A stretch of 64,000 bases of DNA from NCBI RefSeq assembly GCF_023544715.1, contig NZ_JAMJEZ010000002.1, forward strand, positions 107,631-171,630, written 5' to 3'. Below the pieces are notes generated by a model. That model had not been told where the DNA came from and made no database searches. It saw nothing but the letters and a program-made list of their open reading frames with translations. This DNA is from Pseudomonas eutrophicaquae (GTDB taxonomy: Bacteria; Pseudomonadota; Gammaproteobacteria; Pseudomonadales; Pseudomonadaceae). Below, in pieces: positions 18,838 through 31,592 of this stretch. The stretch's first letter is position 1. Each line of letters opens with the position of its first letter. The translations under genes were made by a program, and so were the position numbers.

Positions 18838-19377
18838 ATGAAACTGCTGATTCTCGACCGCGACGGAGTCATCAACGAGGACTCCGACGCCTACATCAAA
18901 TCGCTCGCCGAATGGGTCCCGATTCCCGGCTCGATCGAGGCCATCGCCCGCCTCAGCCGCGCTGGCTGGACCGTGGCGGTAGCCACCAACCAGTCCGGTC
19001 TGGCCCGCGGTTACTACGACGAAGCGACGCTGGAGGCCATGCACGCGCGCCTGCGCCAGCTGGTCGCCGAGCAGGGCGGCGAGCTCGGTCTGATCGTCCA
19101 CTGCCCACATGGCCCGGATGATGGCTGCATCTGCCGCAAGCCGCTGCCAGGCCTGCTGCAGCAGATCGCCGCGCACTACGTCGTCGCCCTCAACGGCGTC
19201 TGGTTCGTCGGTGACAGCGCCGGCGACATCAGTGCCGCCCAAGCAGTGGCCTGCCAGCCGGTGCTGGTGCGCAGCGGCAAGGGTGAACGCACCCTGGCTC
19301 AAGGCTTGCCGGACGGTGTGAAAGTCTTCGACAACCTGGCGGCGGTTGCCGCCCATCTGCTGGCCGAGGAGGCCTGA
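18838..19377 (+). CDS. gmhB: D-glycero-beta-D-manno-heptose-1,7-bisphosphate 7-phosphatase
   Basis: 179 residues, HAD superfamily. It removes the 7-phosphate in ADP-heptose synthesis for the lipopolysaccharide core. The catalytic Asp pair is in LILDRDGVINED; motif II is VATNQSGLARGYYD. The zinc-binding loop CPHGPDDGCICRKPLPG is the hallmark that separates GmhB from histidinol phosphatase, and motif IV is FVGDSAGDISAAQ. It starts seven bases upstream of plsC by stop-to-start spacing, as in Pseudomonas. Confidence 0.96.
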   Translation: MKLLILDRDGVINEDSDAYIKSLAEWVPIPGSIEAIARLSRAGWTVAVATNQSGLARGYYDEATLEAMHARLRQLVAEQGGELGLIVHCPHGPDDGCICRKPLPGLLQQIAAHYVVALNGVWFVGDSAGDISAAQAVACQPVLVRSGKGERTLAQGLPDGVKVFDNLAAVAAHLLAEEA

Positions 19378-19384
19378 ACCGATC

Positions 19385-20119
19385 ATGCAGGCGCTGCGCA
19401 CCGTTCTCTTCTATTTCCTGCTGGCCCTCAGTGTCGTGATCTGGTGCCCGCTCAGCCTGCTGATCGGTATCTTCCTGCCGCTGCGCGCTCGCTATGTGTT
19501 GATCGCCCGTAGCTGGTGCCGCTTCGCCGTATGGCTGGCCCGGGTGATGGTCGGCATTCGCTACGAGGTCGAAGGCCTGGAGAACATCCCGGCCAAGCCC
19601 TGTGTGGTGCTGGCCAAGCACCAGAGCACCTGGGAAACCTTCTACCTGACCGGATTGTTCGCCCCGCTGGCGCTGGTGCTCAAGCGCGAGCTGCTCAACA
19701 TCCCGTTCTTCGGCTGGGCCATGCGCCTGGTACGTCCGATTGCCATTGATCGCAGCAACCCCAAACAGGCCCTCAAACAGGTCGCCAGCATTGGCCAGGA
19801 GCGTCTGCAGCAGGGTTTCTGGCTGATAGTGTTTCCCGAGGGCACCCGGGTGCCGGCCGGCGAAATGGGCAAGTTCTCGCGCAGTGGCGCGTCACTGGCC
19901 GTCACCGCCAACCTGCCCGTCCTGCCGATCGCCCATAACGCCGGGGAATGCTGGCCACGTGACGGCTGGGCCAAGTACCCGGGTACCATCAAGGTGGTCA
20001 TCGGTACCCCCATGCACGCGGAAGGCGAGGGGCCACGCGCCATCGCCGCCCTCAACCAGCAGGTGGAAGACTGGATGACGACCACCATGCAGCGCCTCAA
20101 CGGTACGGCGCGTCGCTGA
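19385..20119 (+). CDS. plsC: 1-acyl-sn-glycerol-3-phosphate acyltransferase
   Basis: 244 residues from ATG 19385; the start at 19346 overlaps gmhB deeply and is rejected. It converts lysophosphatidate to phosphatidate at the inner membrane. An N-terminal hydrophobic segment (TVLFYFLLALSVVIWCPLSLLIGIFLPL) precedes motif I VLAKHQSTWETFY (HX4E rather than the commoner HX4D), motif II RPIAIDRSNPKQAL, motif III FPEGTRVPAGE and motif IV VLPIAHNAG. The glyQS-gmhB-plsC order is conserved in Pseudomonas. Confidence 0.94.
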   Translation: MQALRTVLFYFLLALSVVIWCPLSLLIGIFLPLRARYVLIARSWCRFAVWLARVMVGIRYEVEGLENIPAKPCVVLAKHQSTWETFYLTGLFAPLALVLKRELLNIPFFGWAMRLVRPIAIDRSNPKQALKQVASIGQERLQQGFWLIVFPEGTRVPAGEMGKFSRSGASLAVTANLPVLPIAHNAGECWPRDGWAKYPGTIKVVIGTPMHAEGEGPRAIAALNQQVEDWMTTTMQRLNGTARR

Positions 20120-20137
20120 CGCGCCACCTCCCGCTCT

Positions 20138-20146
20138 TTATCCACA
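20138..20146 (-). promoter_or_regulatory. Single DnaA box
   Basis: TTATCCACA, full consensus, in the gap between plsC and the ATPase/regulator gene. Confidence 0.6.
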
Positions 20147-20252
20147 GGCTGCTGCCCAGTCCGGGCGATAACGCTATGCCGGAGCACACAGCCGGCAGGA
20201 CATTTGGTTAACATGCTGGCGCCCCTCCCTTCAGCGCAGCCTGGTTACCCGG

Positions 20253-21434
20253 ATGACAGAGCAAGCAGACCTCGACTGGAAAGACCCCCAATCGCCCTCC
20301 CACAACCCACCTGAGCGTCCAGCCACCGAGCTGGGCAGCTGGGATGGGCAGCCGATCGCGCACGTGCGTCTGAGTGACCTGGATCCGGCCGCCCTAGCCA
20401 GCCTGCGTCCGCACATGGCGACTGGCGAGGAGGGCGATGCGGCACTGCTCGAACACCTGCAACTGGTACACCTCAAGCGTGCAGCCGCCCTGCTATTTCA
20501 CCCCACTGCCGACAAGCTGATTGCCGGTGCCTATCTGCGGGTAGGCCACTTCGATGCTCAACATCAACTGCTTGAACATCACCTGTTGGGTGGTCACTTG
20601 TTCGCTCAGTTAAATGCTACACTTGACCTGCTTGATCAACATATACTACGTGCAAAGGCAGGTCATGAAGGGCGCTTTACAGGTGATGCTGATGAACTAC
20701 GACATGCCCTGCGTGAAGCACTGCTCAACGCCCTGGTACACAAGGATTACGCCTGCGGCATACCGATTCAGCTGCGCCTGCAGAGTGACCGTATTCTGCT
20801 CTGGAATCCCGCGCGTCTGCCTGAAAACTGGAGCCTGGAGCGCCCCAAGAGCCGCCTGCTGCCACGCCCGGCCAATCCCGATATAGCCCATGTCTTCCAG
20901 CGTGCCGGGCTGATCAGCGGTTGGGGTACCGGGATCGAGCGGATGATCGACGCCTGTCGCCGTCAGGGCCTGGAAACGCCGCTGCTGCGCCAGGAGCAAC
21001 AGGGCCTGTGGGTTGAGTTCAGCCTGTTGCCAGCCCCCCGCCAGCCCATGCGGCGCACGACATCGGAACCCGGCATGGCTTCGCATACTTCACCTGCTGA
21101 AAGGACTTACATGTACTCAGGAAAGAAGAGTGAAGCTATGCACAAAACAGTTGAAGTCACCAAAAAAGTTACAGGTGAAGAAAGGCACTTATCGACAGGC
21201 CATGTGAGCAGTGAAGTACGCCGCCTGCTCATGGCTTGCCAAGGCATCATGAGCCGCAAGGCCCTACAGGATGCTCTGGGGCTGCGCAGTGATGCCAACT
21301 TCCGCAACCTCTATCTGGTCCCTGCACTGGAAGCTGGCTTGCTGGAGATGACCATTCCCGACAAGCCCAAAAGCAGCCGCCAGCAGTATCGACTGTCCGC
21401 ACGCGCCGAGGCTCTGCGCCAGCAGTGGCGCTAG
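20253..21434 (+). CDS. HATPase_c_4/RecG-like ATP-binding regulator with Fic-like C-terminal winged helix
   Basis: 393 residues. The middle (about 85-250) matches the RecG-like HATPase_c_4 domain: LKRAAALLFHPTADKLI, ELRHALREALLNALVHKDYA (N-box type EALLNALVHKDY), ILLWNPARLPENW, and GWGTGIERMIDACRRQGLETP (G-box). The C-terminal region (330-393: MSRKALQDALGLRSDANFRNLYLVPALEAG ... QQYRLSARA) matches the Fic-like winged helix found in the same family. These proteins usually carry an AlbA_2/Schlafen DNA-binding domain at the N-terminus; here only an unrecognised segment of about 60 residues precedes the ATPase, so the AlbA part is missing. Residues 275-320 are a Lys/Ser/Thr-rich linker, AT-richer than its surroundings, suggesting separate ancestry. 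Its target is unknown. Confidence 0.75.
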   Translation: MTEQADLDWKDPQSPSHNPPERPATELGSWDGQPIAHVRLSDLDPAALASLRPHMATGEEGDAALLEHLQLVHLKRAAALLFHPTADKLIAGAYLRVGHFDAQHQLLEHHLLGGHLFAQLNATLDLLDQHILRAKAGHEGRFTGDADELRHALREALLNALVHKDYACGIPIQLRLQSDRILLWNPARLPENWSLERPKSRLLPRPANPDIAHVFQRAGLISGWGTGIERMIDACRRQGLETPLLRQEQQGLWVEFSLLPAPRQPMRRTTSEPGMASHTSPAERTYMYSGKKSEAMHKTVEVTKKVTGEERHLSTGHVSSEVRRLLMACQGIMSRKALQDALGLRSDANFRNLYLVPALEAGLLEMTIPDKPKSSRQQYRLSARAEALRQQWR

Positions 21435-21549
21435 CGCAGTGTGGTTCAATGGGCAGGAACTGGCAGCGTCAGCGCTACCTACGGGTCGGATCAGGCCATC
21501 AGGTGCCGTGCAGGGTGGGGGAATGACCTGTCGTATGGAATCGACGCCT

Positions 21550-21558
21550 TGTGGATAA
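21550..21558 (+). promoter_or_regulatory. DnaA box with neighbouring near-matches
   Basis: TGTGGATAA consensus followed closely by ATGGATAA and TGGGATAA near-repeats up to 21580, about 40 bases before the parS site at 21597. Confidence 0.55.
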
Positions 21559-21596
21559 CTCTATGGATAACATGGGATAACTTCTGAGCGGACTGG

Positions 21597-21612
21597 TGTT
21601 TCACGTGGAACA
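21597..21612. promoter_or_regulatory. parS centromere site 2
   Basis: TGTTTCACGTGGAACA: one base off the perfect palindrome seen at 15604 and 26497, a form tolerated by ParB. It lies downstream of the regulator gene, 8.6 kb from oriC. Confidence 0.9.
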
Positions 21613-21647
21613 CCCAGATGATCTGATCGGTCCTTTTCAGAAACACG

Positions 21648-21669
21648 AAAGCCCGGCAAGCCGGGCTTT
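21648..21669. terminator. Probable bidirectional terminator
   Basis: Stem AAAGCCCGG, loop CAAG, CCGGGCTTT between the convergent regulator gene (plus) and ald (minus). The flanking T-runs are short, so termination strength is uncertain. Confidence 0.65.
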
Positions 21670-21692
21670 CTGTTACAAGGCAGACAGGACGC

Positions 21693-22814
21693 TCAGGGCA
21701 GTGCCAACACCTGCTCGGCGGTTTGCCATGGCAAACCATGCGCTTCAGCCACACCACGGTTACAGAGCTGCCCGGCAGCGATATTCAGGCCATTGCGCAG
21801 GTGCATATCATCACGCAGGGCCTGATGGCTGCCCTTATTGGCCAATGCCAGCACGAAGGGCAGGGTGGCGTTATTGAGCGCCTGGGTGGAAGTACGCGCC
21901 ACACCGCCAGGCATGTTGGTCACGCAATAATGCACCACCTCGTCGACCACATAGGTTGGCTCGGCGTGCGTGGTCGGGCGCGATGTTTCAGCACAGCCTC
22001 CCTGATCAATCGCCACATCGACCAGCACCGCTCCTGCCTTCATCTGCCGCACCATCTCGGCACTCACCAGACGTGGCGCCGCAGCGCCGGGGATCAGCAC
22101 ACTGCCGATCAGCAGGTCGGCAGCCAGCACCTGCTCTCGCAGGGCCGCACCGGTTGAGTAGAGGGTGGTGATGCGGTTGCCGTACTGGGCATCCAGACGA
22201 CGCAAGGCGTCGATGCTGCGATCCAGCACCGTGACATCAGCCCCAAGACCTACCGCCATGGCCGCCGCTTGGGAGCCAACCACGCCACCGCCGAGGATCA
22301 CCACCTTACCCGGCGCCACGCCCGGCACCCCACCGAGCAGGACGCCACGCCCTCCCTGGGCCTTCTCCAGACAGCGAGCGCCGACCTGGATTGCCATGCG
22401 CCCGGCGACTTCGGACATCGGCGCCAGCAGCGGCAGGCGGCCCTGGGCATCACTGACCGTCTCGTAGGCAATGCACAGGGCACCGCTGGCCAACAGTTCC
22501 TCGGTCTGGGCACGGTCCGCAGCCAGATGCAGGTAGGTAAACAGAGTGTGCTGCGGTCCGAGCAAGCGGCGCTCACTGGCCAGTGGCTCCTTGACCTTGA
22601 TGATCAGCTCGCTGCTGGCAAACAGCTCGGCAGCCTCGCTGACCAGCTGCGCACCGGCGGCCTGGTAGTCGGCATCGGTGAAACCAATGGCCGCCCCGGC
22701 CGCACATTCGACCCGCACCTGATGGTCATGGGCGCACAGCTCGGCCACAGCCGAGGGGATCAGACCGACCCGGTATTCATGGTTCTTGATCTCGCGGGGG
22801 ACACCGATACGCAT
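21693..22814 (-). CDS. ald: Alanine dehydrogenase
   Basis: 373 residues, typical length. Hexameric NAD-dependent enzyme interconverting L-alanine and pyruvate plus ammonia. The N-terminal [20 protein letters not shown] carries the pyruvate-binding Arg; the catalytic Lys is in IIKVKEPL, His in FTYLHLAAD, and Asp in VDVAIDQGG. The NAD-binding Rossmann motif is [22 protein letters not shown]. The GGAG eight bases before ATG 22814 supports the start. It faces away from gyrB with pbpG upstream on the same strand, and is an accessory gene relative to the core origin order. Confidence 0.96.
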   Translation of the reverse strand: MRIGVPREIKNHEYRVGLIPSAVAELCAHDHQVRVECAAGAAIGFTDADYQAAGAQLVSEAAELFASSELIIKVKEPLASERRLLGPQHTLFTYLHLAADRAQTEELLASGALCIAYETVSDAQGRLPLLAPMSEVAGRMAIQVGARCLEKAQGGRGVLLGGVPGVAPGKVVILGGGVVGSQAAAMAVGLGADVTVLDRSIDALRRLDAQYGNRITTLYSTGAALREQVLAADLLIGSVLIPGAAAPRLVSAEMVRQMKAGAVLVDVAIDQGGCAETSRPTTHAEPTYVVDEVVHYCVTNMPGGVARTSTQALNNATLPFVLALANKGSHQALRDDMHLRNGLNIAAGQLCNRGVAEAHGLPWQTAEQVLALP

Positions 22815-22894
22815 GGCAGGACTCCGGACATGGACAGGAAAGCTGCGAGCCTAGCACGCAGCCTCTGTGCTACCGAAGTCTGACCATGCCGCCC

Positions 22895-23845
22895 TCAGGG
22901 GCGCTCGAGCGCGGTCTGCAGCGCGCGGAACTGCTCAAGTTTCTGACGCTTGTACTGACGGGCCGCCTCGGGAATCGGCTTGCTCTGACCGGTCTGCAGC
23001 CAGTGGCGCAGGCGGTTGGCATCAGCGATCCGAGTCAGCTTGCCGAAGGAATCCAGCAGCACCACGGCAGTCTGGCGGCCCTGCAGACGGGCGATCATCA
23101 CCAGGCAGTTACCGGCCTCATCGGTGTAGCCCGTCTTGCTCAGCTGGATATCCCAGTCGCTTTTGCGGACCAGCGGGTTGGTGTTGGCGAAGCCCAGCAC
23201 ATAGGCCGGATTGCGGAACTGCACGTCGCCGCGCTCGCGAGTACTCAGCTCACGGATCAGCGGATAGCGCTGGGCCGCCTTGAGCAGCAGCACCAGCTCG
23301 CGAGCCGTGGAGATATTGCCACTGGACAGGCCTGTCGGCTCGGTAAAGCGAGTTTTGTGCATGCCCAGTGCGCGGGCCTTGTCGTTCATCGCCCGGACGA
23401 ACGCGGCATGGCCACCCGGGTAATGGTGGGCGAGGGCGGCCGAAGCACGATTCTCCGAGGACATCAGGGCAATATGCAGCAGCTCGCGACGTGTCGCCTG
23501 ACTGTCAACCCGGACCCGCGAGAACACGCCCTGCAGTTCACGGGTGTCACGGATGGTCACAGGCAGGCGCTCACCCAGGGACTGGCGGGCATCCAGCACA
23601 ACCAGCGCGGTCATCAGCTTGGTGATCGAGGCAATCGGCAAGCGCACATCGGCGTTGCTAGCAAACAGCTCACGCCCGCTCTGCAGATCGAGCACCATGA
23701 CGCTGGTGGAGGCCAGCTCCAGGCCCTGCTGAGCACTGGCCTGACGCGCAGGCACGGCCGGAGCTGCCTGCACCTGATCCAGCGGCCATATTGCTGTTGC
23801 AGCACACCACAGGCTCAGCCCGCAGAGAACTCGTTTACTCCACAT
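22895..23845 (-). CDS. pbpG: D-alanyl-D-alanine endopeptidase (PBP7)
   Basis: 316 residues from ATG 23845 (a TTG at 23854 is also in frame but less likely). Low-molecular-weight penicillin-binding protein that cuts peptide cross-links in periplasmic peptidoglycan. Residues 1-30 are a signal peptide (VLCGLSLWCAATAIWPLDQVQAAPA). All three serine-acyl-enzyme motifs are present: SITK (in LPIASITKLMTALV), SEN (in LMSSENRASAALAHHYPGG, standing for SxN) and KTG (in LSKTGYTDEAGNC). A standard PBP7/8 without a large C-terminal anchor domain. Confidence 0.94.
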   Translation of the reverse strand: MWSKRVLCGLSLWCAATAIWPLDQVQAAPAVPARQASAQQGLELASTSVMVLDLQSGRELFASNADVRLPIASITKLMTALVVLDARQSLGERLPVTIRDTRELQGVFSRVRVDSQATRRELLHIALMSSENRASAALAHHYPGGHAAFVRAMNDKARALGMHKTRFTEPTGLSSGNISTARELVLLLKAAQRYPLIRELSTRERGDVQFRNPAYVLGFANTNPLVRKSDWDIQLSKTGYTDEAGNCLVMIARLQGRQTAVVLLDSFGKLTRIADANRLRHWLQTGQSKPIPEAARQYKRQKLEQFRALQTALERP

Positions 23846-23934
23846 GATCGACAACCCCCCCCGAATGCGAAAGATGGCATACCGGCCCCTTCAGCACGGG
23901 ACGGATATACGCCACGGCGGCAGAGGGGCCGCAT

Positions 23935-23966
23935 AAAAAAACCGGCAGGGGAGACCCTGCCGGTTT
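23935..23966 (-). terminator. Rho-independent terminator of the gyrB end
   Basis: On the minus strand AAACCGGCAGGG, short loop, CCCTGCCGGTTTTTTT: a strong stem running into seven T. It lies 80 bases after the gyrB stop and ends the dnaA-dnaN-recF-gyrB transcription unit before pbpG. Confidence 0.9.
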
Positions 23967-24045
23967 GCACATCAGTATCGGAGGAAAGCTGCCGGGTGTC
24001 ACCTGCCATAGTAAGTGAACAACGGATTATTCCCCGCCAGACCGA

Positions 24046-27563
<3,518 letters not shown>

Positions 27564-27675
27564 GCAGCCCCCGACTCGCCATACATACACCCGATGCACC
27601 GCGCCAGCACGGATGGGCTCACCGCCTTATGCTTCACGCTCGACACTGCCCGCCTCGCACTGCTCATGCCGCTTC

Positions 27676-28779
27676 TTACAAGCGCATCGGCATCACGACA
27701 TAGGTGGAGTCGTCGTTGCCAGCTTCCTGCAACAGAGCACTGCTGTTGGCATCGGCCAACGTGATGCGGACCTGTTCGGTGGTCATCACGCCGAGCACAT
27801 CCAACAGGTAGCTGACGTTGAAGCCGACCTCCAGCGCCTCGCCGAAATAGTCGGCCTGCAGCTCTTCCTCAGCTTCTTCCTGCTCGGGGTTGTTCGCCTG
27901 GATCTTCAGCAGCCCGCTGGCCAGCAGCAGGCGGATACCACGGTACTTTTCATTGGAGAGGATCGCCGTACGGCTCAGTGCCTCGCGCAGGGCCTGACGG
28001 TCAGCCACAACCAGCTTGTCGCCATTACGTGGCAATACGCGCTGATAATCCGGGAATTTGCCATCCACCAGCTTGGAGGTGAAGGTGAAGTCACCCGCGG
28101 TGGCGCGGATGTGGTTGGGGCTGAGCACAATGCCGACCAGCTCGTCAGGCTCGGTCAGCAGGCGCTGCAATTCCAGAATCCCCTTGCGCGGGACGATGAC
28201 CTGATGGCGCTCCTGCGCCTCAATGCTGCTCTCCAGCACGCACATCGCCAGACGATGCCCATCAGTCGCCACAGCACGTAGCTGCCCGGCGCTGACTTCC
28301 AGCAACATGCCGTTGAGGTAATAACGCACATCCTGCTGAGCCATCGCGAAGCTGGTGCGCTCGATCAGCCGACGCAGGCGTGCCTGGGCCAGCGAGAAAT
28401 TCAGCGAACCGTGGCTTTCCTCGACCATCGGGAAATCACGGGCCGGCAGGGTGGACAGACTGAAGCGGCTGCGCCCGGCCTTGACCAGCAGTTTCTGCTC
28501 ATCGAGACGGATATCGATCAGCGCATCACTGGGCAGGCTCTTGCAGATATCCATCAGCTTGCGGGCTGGCACAGTGATCTCGCCATCAACGGCTCGATCA
28601 TCCAGCATCACCCGGCCGATCAGCTCGACCTCAAGATCGGTACCTGTCAGTGACAACTGCTGCCCGCGCACCTCCAGCAGGACATTGGACAGCACCGGCA
28701 GGGTCTGACGACGCTCAACGACCCCGGCGACCAGTTGCAGGGGTTTGAGCAGGGCTTCGCGTGAGATGGTGAAGTGCAT
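27676..28779 (-). CDS. dnaN: DNA polymerase III sliding clamp (beta subunit)
   Basis: 367 residues, three topologically similar clamp domains of about 120 residues each. Forms the homodimeric ring that tethers polymerases to DNA. It starts MHFTISREALLKPLQLVAGVVERRQTLPVL and ends YVVMPMRL, the conserved clamp termini; FIP/MPMRL forms part of the partner-binding cleft. It follows dnaA by 31 bases. The 112-base gap to recF shows no recognisable signal. Confidence 0.98.
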   Translation of the reverse strand: MHFTISREALLKPLQLVAGVVERRQTLPVLSNVLLEVRGQQLSLTGTDLEVELIGRVMLDDRAVDGEITVPARKLMDICKSLPSDALIDIRLDEQKLLVKAGRSRFSLSTLPARDFPMVEESHGSLNFSLAQARLRRLIERTSFAMAQQDVRYYLNGMLLEVSAGQLRAVATDGHRLAMCVLESSIEAQERHQVIVPRKGILELQRLLTEPDELVGIVLSPNHIRATAGDFTFTSKLVDGKFPDYQRVLPRNGDKLVVADRQALREALSRTAILSNEKYRGIRLLLASGLLKIQANNPEQEEAEEELQADYFGEALEVGFNVSYLLDVLGVMTTEQVRITLADANSSALLQEAGNDDSTYVVMPMRL

Positions 28780-28810
28780 CTTGAATCCTTGGCCTCGAGA
28801 GGCGCTCCTG

Positions 28811-30241
28811 TCAGGTGGTCAGGGTGCGCAAAAGGTTCTTGTAATCTTCGCGAATATCCGCATCCTCCTCGCGAAGTTCGGCGATCTTACGACAGGCATG
28901 CAGCACCGTAGTGTGATCGCGACCGCCAAAGGCATCGCCGATTTCCGGCAGGCTGTGGTTGGTCAGCTCCTTGGACAGGGCCATGGCCACCTGGCGCGGC
29001 CGCGCCACCGAGCGCGAGCGGCGCTTGGACAGCAGGTCGGCAATCTTGATCTTGTAGTACTCGGCCACGGTACGCTGGATATTGTCGATGCTGACCAGCT
29101 TGTCCTGCAGGGCGAGCAGGTCCTTCAGCGACTCACGGACCAGCTCGATGCTGATCTCGCTGCCAGTGAAGTGGGCGTGGGCGATCACCCGCTTCAGCGA
29201 GCCTTCCAGCTCGCGCACGTTGGAGCGGATGCGCTGGGCGATGAAGAAAGCGGCATCATGCGGCAGCTCAACCTTGGCCTGCTCGGCCTTCTTCATCAGG
29301 ATCGCCACCCGGGTTTCCAGCTCCGGCGGTTCGACCGCTACGGTCAGGCCCCAGCCGAAGCGCGACTTCAGACGCTCCTCCAGCCCCTCGATCTCCTTGG
29401 GGTAGCGGTCGCTGGTGAGGATCACCTGCTGGCCACCCTCGAGCAGAGCGTTGAAGGTGTGGAAAAACTCCTCCTGGGAGCGCTCCTTGCGAGCGAAGAA
29501 CTGGATGTCGTCGATCAAGAGGGCGTCCACCGAGCGGTAGAAGCGCTTGAAGTCGTTGATAGCGTTGAGCTGCAGGGCCTTGACCATGTCGGCGACGAAG
29601 CGCTCGGAATGCAGGTAGACCACCTTGGCATTCGGGTTCTTCTTCAACAGGTGGTTGCCCACCGCGTGCATCAGGTGGGTCTTGCCGAGGCCAACGCCGC
29701 CATACAGGAACAGCGGGTTGTAGCCGTGCTTGGGGTTATCGGCCACCTGCCAGGCCGCGGCGCGCGCCAGCTGGTTGGACTTGCCCTCGACAAAGTTCTC
29801 GAAGGTGAAGCTGCGGTTCAGGTAGCTGGTGTGCTTGAGGCCGCCCTCCACCTGCACCGTGCGCTCGGTGCGTGCGGCAGGGACTGGCTCCACCGAGGGC
29901 TGGGGCGGTTCTTCCAGGGGCAGCGCAGCTATAACGGGCGTATTGACGGCCGCGGGTGGGGCAGGCGGCGCAACCGGCACACGGGGTGCGGCCGGGCGCT
30001 TGCTGCCCACCAGCAGGTTCAGGGCCGGCGACTGTCCATCACTGCGCTCATTCATCAGTTCCAGCAGGCGATTGATGTAGCGCTCGTTGACGAACTCAAC
30101 GACGAAGCGGTTTGGCGCATAGACGCGCAGCTCGTCGCCATGCATTTCGGCCTGCAACGGGCGGATCCAGGTGTTGAACAGCTGAGAGGACAGCTCATCG
30201 CGCAGGACTTCCACGCACTGTTGCCACAGTTCCACGGACAC
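28811..30241 (-). CDS. dnaA: Chromosomal replication initiator DnaA
   Basis: 476 residues from GTG 30241 ([20 protein letters not shown]), preceded by GAGGGG; the longer frame to 30574 runs through oriC and is rejected. Domain I (1-85) is followed by a Pro/Ala-rich linker (about 95-140). The AAA+ domain has Walker [14 protein letters not shown], Walker [14 protein letters not shown] and sensor regions. Domain IV ends with the DnaA box-binding signature [18 protein letters not shown]. It opens oriC and autoregulates through boxes upstream of its own gene. Confidence 0.98.
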   Translation of the reverse strand: MSVELWQQCVEVLRDELSSQLFNTWIRPLQAEMHGDELRVYAPNRFVVEFVNERYINRLLELMNERSDGQSPALNLLVGSKRPAAPRVPVAPPAPPAAVNTPVIAALPLEEPPQPSVEPVPAARTERTVQVEGGLKHTSYLNRSFTFENFVEGKSNQLARAAAWQVADNPKHGYNPLFLYGGVGLGKTHLMHAVGNHLLKKNPNAKVVYLHSERFVADMVKALQLNAINDFKRFYRSVDALLIDDIQFFARKERSQEEFFHTFNALLEGGQQVILTSDRYPKEIEGLEERLKSRFGWGLTVAVEPPELETRVAILMKKAEQAKVELPHDAAFFIAQRIRSNVRELEGSLKRVIAHAHFTGSEISIELVRESLKDLLALQDKLVSIDNIQRTVAEYYKIKIADLLSKRRSRSVARPRQVAMALSKELTNHSLPEIGDAFGGRDHTTVLHACRKIAELREEDADIREDYKNLLRTLTT

Positions 30242-30752
30242 TCGGTTCCCCTCACTCGATGGCATCTGGATGGAAAAGACAGGGGGGAGATTGTACTCAG
30301 CCTGCAAGAAGTTATCCACATCCCTGCCGTATTGAGCCCGCGAAGGTGCAATCCAATGGCTCAGAAGTGTTGTGGATAAGCCAGTCAGCGAACGCCCGTA
30401 AGGTCGCTGGAAAACGCGCTGGATAACTGCCCTGTGGATAAAGCATCGATTCATCCCCAGCTTCTGCGCATAACTAACACACGCCCTGCACGGTTTCTCG
30501 ACACACTTTGCCGTGCTGCAAAGGCCCGTGCTGTATGGCTTTGAGCAGTTATTCACAGAAAACCGCTTTGCCATAAAGCATTACCATCACGATCTTTTTA
30601 AAATCTTCTTATCTGTGTTTGTTCTTGAGCTGTGTACAAATTTTTCTGACCCACCGTTCCGCATAGCCACGCAGTCCCCTGTGAATCGGGAAAACCCGCA
30701 GCACCTGTTGCTAAAGCGCTGTGGATGAATCAGTGCAGACACTGGTTGGAAA
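30242..30752. other. oriC: Chromosomal replication origin oriC (dnaA-rpmH gap)
   Basis: The gap between divergent dnaA and rpmH holds consensus DnaA boxes at 30312-30320 (TTATCCACA), 30371-30379 and 30433-30441 (TGTGGATAA), with near-consensus at 30549-30557 (TTATTCACA) and 30720-30728 (TGTGGATGA). An AT-rich stretch at about 30570-30650, with TTTTTAAAATCTTCTTAT, is a likely unwinding element. Both location and content match the Pseudomonas oriC. The rpmH promoter lies at its right edge. Confidence 0.9.
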
Positions 30753-30781
30753 TTGACCTATCGGATCCCTTTCTCTAGAAT
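30753..30781 (+). promoter_or_regulatory. Sigma-70 promoter of rpmH-rnpA
   Basis: -35 TTGACC at 30753-30758 and -10 TAGAAT at 30776-30781 with a 17-base spacer, close to the consensus, 62 bases before the rpmH ATG. Confidence 0.8.
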
Positions 30782-30799
30782 CCGCGATCTCTCAAACAG

Positions 30800-30820
30800 G
30801 GCAGCCCCCTCCGGGCTGCC
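30800..30820 (+). promoter_or_regulatory. Hairpin in the rpmH leader
   Basis: GGCAGCCC, loop of five, GGGCTGCC: an eight-pair stem in the 5' leader between promoter and gene, with no T-run behind it. It may stabilise the transcript or control translation of this abundant protein. Confidence 0.55.
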
Positions 30821-30842
30821 GTGATCACTAGGTAGATGAACG

Positions 30843-30980
30843 ATGAAACGCACTTTTCAGCCCAGCAATCTGAAGCGCGCCCGTACCCACGGTTTCCGCG
30901 CACGTATGGCCACCAAGAACGGTCGTGCTGTCCTGTCGCGTCGCCGCGCCAAGGGCCGCAAGCGTCTGACCACCGTCTGA
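30843..30980 (+). CDS. rpmH: 50S ribosomal protein L34
   Basis: 45 residues, very basic: [20 protein letters not shown], then [20 protein letters not shown] and RLTTV. The family is usually 44 residues ending RLTV; here one extra Thr is present. It lies beside oriC and 13 bases before rnpA, the conserved arrangement. Confidence 0.98.
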   Translation: MKRTFQPSNLKRARTHGFRARMATKNGRAVLSRRRAKGRKRLTTV

Positions 30981-30993
30981 TTGCCCGGACCGG

Positions 30994-31419
30994 GTGGTGA
31001 GTCGGAGTTACGGCCGGGACAAGCGCTTGCTGACGTCCCGACAGTTTTCGGCAGTCTTCGACTCTCCCACCGGCAAGGCGCCCGGCAGATCGGTGCTGCT
31101 TCTGGTCCGTAACAACGGACTTGATCACCCGCGTCTGGGGCTGGTGATTGGCAAGAAGAGCGTCAAGCTGGCGGTCGAACGCAATCGCATCAAGCGTCTG
31201 ATCCGCGACTCGTTTCGCCTGCATCAGGATTTCTTGAGCGGTCTAGATATCGTGGTGATCGCCCGCAAGGGGCTCGCCGAGCTGGATAATCCCCAGCTGC
31301 ATGCACAGTTCGCCAAACTCTGGCGACGTCTGGCCCGCCAGAATGCCCCGACGTCACCGTCCGCGACTCTCGCCAGTGATGTCGCATCTGCATCGCACAC
31401 AACGCCCAATGCTTCGTGA
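30994..31419 (+). CDS. rnpA: Ribonuclease P protein component
   Basis: 141 residues from GTG 30994 ([25 protein letters not shown], the Pseudomonas form). Basic protein cofactor of RNase P, which matures tRNA 5' ends. The RNR signature is [28 protein letters not shown] with the conserved central loop, then [14 protein letters not shown]. The last thirty residues are Ser/Thr/Ala-rich and not conserved. In most relatives yidD overlaps or follows this end; here it does not. Confidence 0.97.
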   Translation: MVSRSYGRDKRLLTSRQFSAVFDSPTGKAPGRSVLLLVRNNGLDHPRLGLVIGKKSVKLAVERNRIKRLIRDSFRLHQDFLSGLDIVVIARKGLAELDNPQLHAQFAKLWRRLARQNAPTSPSATLASDVASASHTTPNAS

Positions 31420-31592
31420 CAGCGCCGCGCGCGATCACGCGCGTTGTCGTACTTGCCCACTGCCCAGTTTCCTTCCCGACAGACGGGCCGGTCTGCCTGC
31501 GACTCTTGTCGCGCTCCCCGTGGCGACCCTCCGGCAGGTATGCTGCTGTGCTTTCCCGCTTGCTCCGATCCTTCTGATGGCCGAATAACACC

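Noticed and set aside
30242-30574. Extension of dnaA to the ATG at 30574
   Set aside because: It would translate oriC DnaA boxes; GTG 30241 has a good ribosome site and the conserved DnaA N-terminus.
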